Shown: piece after piece, positions 59,129 to 64,000 of the stretch
How the letters are laid out: every line of letters starts with the position of its first letter
Position numbering within the stretch: the first letter of the stretch is position 1
Assembly (NCBI RefSeq): GCF_028737265.1
Contig: NZ_JAQZAK010000004.1
Location: 372,001-436,000, forward strand
Length of the DNA: 64,000 nt
Direction of reading: 5' to 3'
Source: Actinomycetospora callitridis
GTDB taxonomy: Bacteria > Actinomycetota > Actinomycetes > Mycobacteriales > Pseudonocardiaceae
The notes under the pieces: model-generated
Databases searched by the model: none
Told to the model about the DNA's origin: nothing
Seen by the model: the letters and a program-made list of their open reading frames with translations, nothing else
Program-made: the position numbers and the translations under genes

Positions 59129-60396
59129 TGCCGGACCTGCTCAAGCTCGCCACCGCGGGCAGCGTCGACGACGGCAAGTCGACGCTGGTCGGACGTCTGC
59201 TCTACGACACCAAGTCGGTGCTCGCCGACCAGATGGAGGCCGTCGAGCGCGCCACGCAGGGCGGTGGAGACCCCGACCTGTCGCTGCTGGTCGACGGGCT
59301 GCGCTCGGAGCGCGAGCAGGGCATCACGATCGACGTCGCCTACCGGTACTTCGCCACGCCGCGGCGCTCGTTCGTCCTCGCCGACACCCCCGGGCACGTC
59401 CAGTACACCCGCAACACGGTCACCGGAGCGTCCACCGCGGCGCTGGCCGTGCTGCTGGTGGACGCCCGCGCCGGCATCATCGAGCAGACCCGCCGCCACG
59501 TCGCGGTGATGGGCCTGCTGCGCGTGCCGCGCCTGGTGCTCGCGGTCAACAAGATGGACCTGGTCGACCACGACGAGAACACCTACTGGCGCATCGCCAA
59601 GGAGTTCTTCGGGCTCACCGAGGCCCTCGGCTACGCCGAGGAGGACGTCGTGGCGATCCCGCTGTCGGCGAAGAAGGGCGACAACGTCGTCCTGCGCTCG
59701 GACAACACGCCCTGGTACGAGGGCCCGACGCTGCTCGAGCACCTCGAGTCGGTGCCGGTCGCCGGCGCCGACCACTCCGCGCCGCTGCGCTTCCCGGTGC
59801 AGTACGTCGTGCGCCCCCGCACCGAGTCCCACCCCGACTACCGCGGCTACGCGGGCCTCATCGCCGCGGGCACGGTGCGCGCCGGCGACGAGGTGATGGT
59901 CCTGCCCGACGGGCAGCGGACCCGGGTCGAGGGCATCGACACCTTCGACGGCGAGCTCGACGCCGCCCACGACGGGCAGAGCGTCGTCCTGCGCCTCGCC
60001 GACGACCTCGGGATCGCCCGCGGCGCCGTCATCGCCGCCCCGGGCGCGCCGGAGCCGGTCACGGAGTTCGACGCGACGCTCGCGTGGCTGCACGAGAAGC
60101 CGCTCAAGCCCGGCGCGCGCCTGCTGCTCAAGCACGGGACGCGCACGGTGCAGGCGCTCGTGGGCGCGGTGACCCACCGGCTCGACACCGAGACCCTCAC
60201 GCTCGACGAGGACCCCGGCGAGCTGGCGATCAACGACATGGGCCAGGTGTCGCTGACGGTGTCCGAGCCCCTGCCGCTCGACGACTACGACGTCGTCGCC
60301 GCCACCGGCTCGTTCCTGCTCGTCGACCCGCAGGCCGGCGACACCCTCGGCGCGGGCCTCGTCGGCCGCCCGCTCGTGGCGGCCGCCCTCGACTAG
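59128..60396 (+). CDS. cysN: Sulfate adenylyltransferase subunit 1 (CysN GTPase)
   Basis: A 422-residue GTPase: G1 GSVDDGKSTLVGRLLYDTK, G3 ADTPGHVQYTRN, G4 AVNKMDLVD, then EF-Tu-like beta barrels. GTP hydrolysis drives APS synthesis. The protein stops after the barrels; unlike mycobacterial CysNC there is no fused APS kinase domain, consistent with direct APS reduction by CysH. Ends the operon just before a terminator. Confidence 0.97.
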   Translation: MPDLLKLATAGSVDDGKSTLVGRLLYDTKSVLADQMEAVERATQGGGDPDLSLLVDGLRSEREQGITIDVAYRYFATPRRSFVLADTPGHVQYTRNTVTGASTAALAVLLVDARAGIIEQTRRHVAVMGLLRVPRLVLAVNKMDLVDHDENTYWRIAKEFFGLTEALGYAEEDVVAIPLSAKKGDNVVLRSDNTPWYEGPTLLEHLESVPVAGADHSAPLRFPVQYVVRPRTESHPDYRGYAGLIAAGTVRAGDEVMVLPDGQRTRVEGIDTFDGELDAAHDGQSVVLRLADDLGIARGAVIAAPGAPEPVTEFDATLAWLHEKPLKPGARLLLKHGTRTVQALVGAVTHRLDTETLTLDEDPGELAINDMGQVSLTVSEPLPLDDYDVVAATGSFLLVDPQAGDTLGAGLVGRPLVAAALD

Positions 60397-60423
60397 GTGC
60401 GGCGCCGCCGCAGGTGCCCGCGG

Positions 60424-60472
60424 TCACTGGCTGGTACCGCTCGCTCGCTGAGCGAGCGATACCAGCCAGTGA
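60424..60472. terminator. 21-base-pair bidirectional terminator
   Basis: TCACTGGCTGGTACCGCTCG (plus C, 60424-60444) pairs with 60452-60472 with a single C/T difference; loop TCGCTGA. It lies between convergent cysN and the carbonic anhydrase gene. Confidence 0.85.
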
Positions 60473-60480
60473 TCGGCGAC

Positions 60481-60969
60481 TCAGCTCACCTCGTTGAGCT
60501 TCCCGGTCGCGACGTCGAGGACGAAGCCGCGCACCGAGCCCTTGTTCTTGACGAACGGGCTGTCGGTGATGCGCTTGATCGAGTCGCGGACGTCGCCCTC
60601 GACGTCGGGGAAGGCGTTGGCCGTCCACGTCGGCCGCTCGCCGGCCTCCTGCTCGAGGATCCCGGCGAACTGCTCGTCGGTGAAGGTCACCATGCCGCAG
60701 TCGGTGTGGTGGATCAGCACGATCTCCTCGGTGCCGAGGAGGTGCTGGCTGATCGCGAGCGAGCGGATCGTGTCGTCGGTGACGACGCCGCCGGCGTTGC
60801 GGATGACGTGCGAGTCGCCCTCGGACAGGCCCAGCGCGCCGTAGGGGTTCACTCGGGCGTCCATGCAGGCCACGACGGCGGTCTTGCGCGCAGGCGGCAG
60901 GGGCAGCTCGCCGGGGAAGTTCTGGACGTAAGTCTCGTTGTTCTTCAGGTACTCGTCGGTGACGGACAC
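60481..60969 (-). CDS. Beta-class carbonic anhydrase
   Basis: A 162-residue zinc enzyme. Ligands: Cys in VVACMDARVNPY (with Asp-Arg dyad) and His-x-x-Cys in LIHHTDCGM. Related to mycobacterial Rv1284. GTG 60969 is chosen because GGAGGA is 6 bases upstream and the family begins VSVTDEYLKNNETY; GTG 61005 is possible. It interconverts CO2 and bicarbonate, useful for pH and carboxylation reactions. Convergent with the cys operon. Confidence 0.93.
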   Translation of the reverse strand: MSVTDEYLKNNETYVQNFPGELPLPPARKTAVVACMDARVNPYGALGLSEGDSHVIRNAGGVVTDDTIRSLAISQHLLGTEEIVLIHHTDCGMVTFTDEQFAGILEQEAGERPTWTANAFPDVEGDVRDSIKRITDSPFVKNKGSVRGFVLDVATGKLNEVS

Positions 60970-61396
60970 CGGGTCCTCCGCAGGCTGGATCGATTCTGAC
61001 GACACACGGGCAGCGCTGTGCGGCCGCGGAGCGGCTCGATCCCTACGGGGTACGGGCGCTCACGCGGCCCGTCGACACCACTGATCGAACTCCTGCCCGC
61101 GCCGGCTCGGCCAGAACGGCTCGAGGGCGCGGGGACTCATGCGCACATCTCACCGCAGGCATCCGTCCGGCCGCAACGAGAGTCGTCCGTCCACGCGCCG
61201 GAGATCACGAGCGCGTGGTCCCCGTGCACGGGCCCTGGCCGGTGGATGGAGCGCCCTGATCTCCGCTACCGACGTTCTCGCACCCCGGCGCCGAGGACGT
61301 CGTCGATGGCGTCACTCCTGCAGGCCCGCGGGCTGCTCGACCGGTGCGACGCGGGGTAGCCGGGTGCGCCAGCCCCGCGTTCGAGGAGGAGCCCGC
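60970..61396. other. Intergenic region before the flavin monooxygenase genes
   Basis: 427 bases between divergent genes. A 37-codon frame (61246-61359; last 17 codons from ATG 61306, ending LLDRCDAG) contains a cysteine codon near its end and could be a second sulfur leader peptide. It lacks the conserved SRRHVDL core. Otherwise nothing beyond promoters is expected. Confidence 0.3.
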
Positions 61397-62509
61397 ATGG
61401 GCGTCGAGTTCATCGGTCAGATCAGCACCCAGTTCGCCTCGGAGATCCACCCGGCGTCGGGCCCGGCGATCGACCCGGACTTCGTCCGCCGCTTCGTCGG
61501 CGCCCACGAGGACGCCGGGTTCGACAAGGTGCTGGTCGGGCACAGCGCGTCGTCCGCCGACGGGCTGCAGGTCGCGGCCTTCGCCGCGGCGCACTCCGAG
61601 CGTCTCGGGTACCTCGTCGCCCACCGGCCCGGCTTCATGGCGCCGACGATGGCCGCGCGCGCCTTCGCGACGCTGGACCGGTTCTCGGGCGGGCGCGTCG
61701 CCGTGCACACCGTCTCCGGCGGCAGCGAGGCCGACCAGGCCCGGGACGGCGACCACCTCGACAAGGAGGGGCGCTACCGGCGCACCGACGAGTACCTCGA
61801 GGTCATGGAGCGCACCTGGACCGCCGAGGAGCCCTTCGACCACCGGGGCGAGTTCTACGACGTCACCGACGTCCACGCGGTCGCACGGCCGGTGCAGCAG
61901 CCGCGCATCCCGATCTACTTCGGCGGCTCGTCGGAGGCGGCCTACCGCGTGGGCGGCAAGCACGCCGACGTCTTCGCACTCTGGGGCGAGCCGCTGGCCG
62001 GGACCGCGGAGCAGATCGCCGCGGTGCACGAGGCCGCGCGCGCCGCGGGCCGGTCGACGATGCCCCGGATCAGCGTCTCCTTCCGCCCGATCCTCGGCAC
62101 CACCGAGGAGCAGGCCTGGGAACGCGCCCACGACGTCCTCGACCGCATCGTCGCCGCCGACGGCGGTGGTGGGTCCTTCACCGGGCGGACGACCCACCGG
62201 CAGGGCCACGAGACCACCCGCACCAACGCCGGCTCCCGGCGCCTGCTCGCCGCGGCCGAGCGGGGCGAGCTGCACGACCGCGCGCTGTGGACCCCGACCG
62301 CGGCCGCCTCGGGCGCCGCCGGGAACTCGACCGCGCTCGTCGGCACGCCCGAGACGGTCGCGGCGGCCCTGCTGGACTACGTCGACATCGGCGCGACGAC
62401 GTTCCTGCTGCGGGGGTACGACCCGCTCGACGACGTCGCCGACTACGGACGGCGACTGCTCCCCCTCGTGCGCGAGGAGCTGGCGCGGCGCGAGAGGGTC
62501 CCGGCGTGA
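61397..62509 (+). CDS. LLM-class flavin monooxygenase (alkanesulfonate monooxygenase-like)
   Basis: A 370-residue luciferase-fold enzyme, close in layout to SsuD: FDKVLVGHSASSADGLQVAA, LGYLVAHRPGFMAPTMAARA, LDRFSGGRVAVHTVSGG, EGRYRRTDEYLEVMERTW and IYFGGSSEAAYRVGGKHADVFALWGEP. It probably cleaves sulfonates with FMNH2 and O2 to release sulfite, which would feed the adjacent sulfur operon. No reductase or transporter is visible to the right within the window. GAGGAGGAG precedes the ATG. A closely related dibenzothiophene-sulfone or nitrilotriacetate substrate is possible. Confidence 0.86.
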   Translation: MGVEFIGQISTQFASEIHPASGPAIDPDFVRRFVGAHEDAGFDKVLVGHSASSADGLQVAAFAAAHSERLGYLVAHRPGFMAPTMAARAFATLDRFSGGRVAVHTVSGGSEADQARDGDHLDKEGRYRRTDEYLEVMERTWTAEEPFDHRGEFYDVTDVHAVARPVQQPRIPIYFGGSSEAAYRVGGKHADVFALWGEPLAGTAEQIAAVHEAARAAGRSTMPRISVSFRPILGTTEEQAWERAHDVLDRIVAADGGGGSFTGRTTHRQGHETTRTNAGSRRLLAAAERGELHDRALWTPTAAASGAAGNSTALVGTPETVAAALLDYVDIGATTFLLRGYDPLDDVADYGRRLLPLVREELARRERVPA

Positions 62510-63714
62510 CGACGCCCTCCCCCGCCGTGAGCGCCGCGGCCCGCTCCCCCGACGCCCGCGCGCTCCTGGCCGGGATCGCGGAGGGCGCCGCGGAGCGCGA
62601 GCGCCGCGACGAGAGCCCGTTCGCGCAGGTCGCGGCCGTCGCGGAGGCGGGGCTGGGCGCGTTGTCGCTGCCCGTCGAGGAGGGCGGGCAGGGCGCGTCG
62701 GTGCGCGAGCTCCTGGCCTTCGTCATCGACCTCGCCGAGGCCGACCCGATCGTCGCCCACGTCCTGCGCACCCACTACAGCCAGGTGCTCGGGTTCCTGC
62801 GCAGCCCCGACCCCGACGTGCGGCGCCGCTGGCTCGACCGCATCCGCGCCGGGACGGTGCTGGGCAACGCGATCTCGGAGACCGGCCCGTCCGCGGCGGG
62901 CGGGCACGAGTACGACACCCGCCTCGACGAGGTCGACGGGCGCCTCGTGCTCAACGGCGCGAAGTACTACAGCACCGGGACCCTCTACGCGGACTGGATC
63001 GCCGTCGCGGCCCGCGTCGAGGGCGACCTCGTGGCGACCGTGATGGTCCCGGCCGACCGCGCGGGTGTCTCGGTGGTCGACGACTGGGACGGCATGGGGC
63101 AGAGCCGCACCGGCACGGGGACGACGACGTTCACCGACGTCGTGGTCGACCCCGACGACGTCCTGTCGCGGCGCCCGCGCCTCGAGCCGCGGGCCCCCGG
63201 CGACGTGGCGTTCCTGCAGCTCTACCTGCACGCGCTGGTGGCGGGCATCCTGCGCTCGGTGGTCGCCGACGCGACCGGGGTGGTGCGTTCGCGCAGCCGC
63301 ACGTTCGAGCACGCGCCCGCGTCCCGGGCTGTCGACGACCCGATCCTGCACGAGAAGGTCGGCACCCTGGCCGCCACGGCGTGGATCGCCGAGTCGGCCG
63401 TGCTCGCCGCGGCGGACGCCGTCCAGGCCGCGATGGACGCGGCGGCGCGCGGCGAGCCGACCGACGAGCTGCGCACCGCCGCGGCGCTGGCCCACTGCGC
63501 CGTGAAGATCCACCTGGACCCCGCGTCGCTCGGAGCCGCCTCGGACCTCTTCGACGTCGGCGGCGCATCGGCGTCGAGCCGTGCGCGCAACCTCGACCGG
63601 CACTGGCGCAACCTGCGCACGATCACCCTGCACAACCCCGCGTCGTACAAGGCGGCCGCGATCGGCCGCCACCTCGTCACCGGCGAGGCGCTGCCGGTGA
63701 ACGGCTACTTCTGA
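62506..63714 (+). CDS. Acyl-CoA-dehydrogenase-fold flavin monooxygenase (SfnB/DszC-like)
   Basis: A 402-residue protein from GTG 62506 (GTGA overlap). It has the acyl-CoA dehydrogenase fold: GAAERERRDESPFAQVAAVAE, LGALSLPVEEGGQGASV, GTVLGNAISETG, GAKYYSTGTLYADWIAVAA and a C-terminal FDVGGASASSRARNLDRHWR with NPASYKAAAIGRHLV. These end motifs are typical of SfnB/DszC-type FMN monooxygenases, not of acyl-CoA oxidation. With the preceding LLM enzyme it suggests use of sulfones or sulfonates as sulfur sources. Confidence 0.85.
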   Translation: MTTPSPAVSAAARSPDARALLAGIAEGAAERERRDESPFAQVAAVAEAGLGALSLPVEEGGQGASVRELLAFVIDLAEADPIVAHVLRTHYSQVLGFLRSPDPDVRRRWLDRIRAGTVLGNAISETGPSAAGGHEYDTRLDEVDGRLVLNGAKYYSTGTLYADWIAVAARVEGDLVATVMVPADRAGVSVVDDWDGMGQSRTGTGTTTFTDVVVDPDDVLSRRPRLEPRAPGDVAFLQLYLHALVAGILRSVVADATGVVRSRSRTFEHAPASRAVDDPILHEKVGTLAATAWIAESAVLAAADAVQAAMDAAARGEPTDELRTAAALAHCAVKIHLDPASLGAASDLFDVGGASASSRARNLDRHWRNLRTITLHNPASYKAAAIGRHLVTGEALPVNGYF

Positions 63715-64000
63715 CCCAGCTTCGCCACCGTCAGCAGCACGACCGCGTCCTCCACGGCCTCGAGGCGGTGGCGTTCGTCGGGGACGACGAGCAGGTCACC
63801 ACGCCGTCCGTCCCAGGAGTCCTTGTCCGACACCAGCCGGACGCGGCCGCTCAGGACGACGAGGGTCGCCTCGCCCGGGTTCTCGTGCTCGCCGAGCTGA
63901 CGACCCTCGGTCAGCGCGATCACGGTCTGCCGCATGACGTTCGAGTGCCCGCCCACGACGGTGTGGGCGGCACGGCCCGCGGTGCTCGCGCGCGCCGCCG
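63705..64000 (-). CDS. Small cupin-domain protein (5' cut by window edge)
   Basis: The reverse frame is open to the right edge and ends at TAG 63705, overlapping the previous gene's end by 10 bases. Cupin features: RQTVIALTEGRQLGEHENPG (metal-binding His/Glu), LVVLSGRVRLVSDKDSWDGR and GDLLVVPDERHRLEAVEDAV. Usually such proteins are about 110 residues, so most of it is present. It may sense or bind a small ligand. GTG 63956 is only an internal option. Confidence 0.75.
   Translation of the reverse strand, partial: AARASTAGRAAHTVVGGHSNVMRQTVIALTEGRQLGEHENPGEATLVVLSGRVRLVSDKDSWDGRRGDLLVVPDERHRLEAVEDAVVLLTVAKLGQK

Overview
The window is about 73-75% GC chromosomal DNA, with strong G/C at third codon positions, many GTG starts and 4-base stop/start overlaps (ATGA, GTGA). 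Gene order points to a non-mycobacterial Corynebacteriales/Pseudonocardiaceae-type actinomycete. Several blocks (dnaG and dgt; glyS-smtB-zur; uppS-recO-era-CNNM-ybeY-phoH-rsmE-dnaJ-hrcA-hemW-sir-cysH; pptH-pptT; the Rv1277/Rv1278-like nuclease pair) follow the order known from Mycobacterium tuberculosis. No phage, insertion sequence, CRISPR array, plasmid or integrative element was found. The accessory content is small genes, dispersed palindromes and decayed gene fragments.

Region by region. 1-3.65 kb: the tail of an alpha/beta hydrolase, a STAS/anti-sigma-kinase pair, and a reverse-strand cluster of GAF-ANTAR and stand-alone ANTAR regulators. 3.8-5.5 kb: a small unknown protein, a CmtR-type Cd/Pb sensor with a co-transcribed cation-diffusion transporter, then a truncated dehydrogenase fossil. 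5.5-9.1 kb: small hypotheticals, a lipoprotein M28 peptidase, an MmpS-like membrane protein, a lower-GC stretch and tRNA-Met. 9.6-16.7 kb: small secreted and Cys-rich proteins, a PhoD-like phosphatase, and an SbcD/SbcC (YhaO/YhaN)-like pair. 16.8-20.3 kb: DUF1992, pptT-pptH and an Rv1264-type adenylate cyclase. 20.4-21.8 kb: three exported beta-rich proteins of unknown role. 22.1-24.4 kb: DUF899 and monooxygenase genes, tRNA-Asn, and a trans-aconitate methyltransferase. 24.4-34.5 kb: dnaG, SDR, thioesterase-like, CPBP protease, gamma-carbonic anhydrase, dgt, YdcF, XdhC, glyS. 34.6-40.7 kb: zinc regulation (smtB-zur), a BCCT osmolyte transporter, and the TIGR03943/permease pair. 40.3-55 kb: the long reverse-strand uppS...hrcA-hemW housekeeping series, interrupted by L-2-hydroxyglutarate oxidase and by a scar where two 5'-truncated genes meet. 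55.3-64 kb: assimilatory sulfate reduction (leader peptide, sir, zinc-ribbon protein, cysH, cysD, cysN), beta-carbonic anhydrase, and a sulfonate/sulfone-type monooxygenase pair.

The most interesting points are: a predicted cysteine-attenuator leader peptide for the sulfur operon; three tandem exported proteins without a known partner; two families of dispersed palindromic repeats, one of which extends the RsmE N-terminus; an in-frame Asp-Gln-His repeat just beyond a TAG stop; and the double-truncation scar at about 52.97 kb. All assignments are from reading the sequence by eye; no database search was run.
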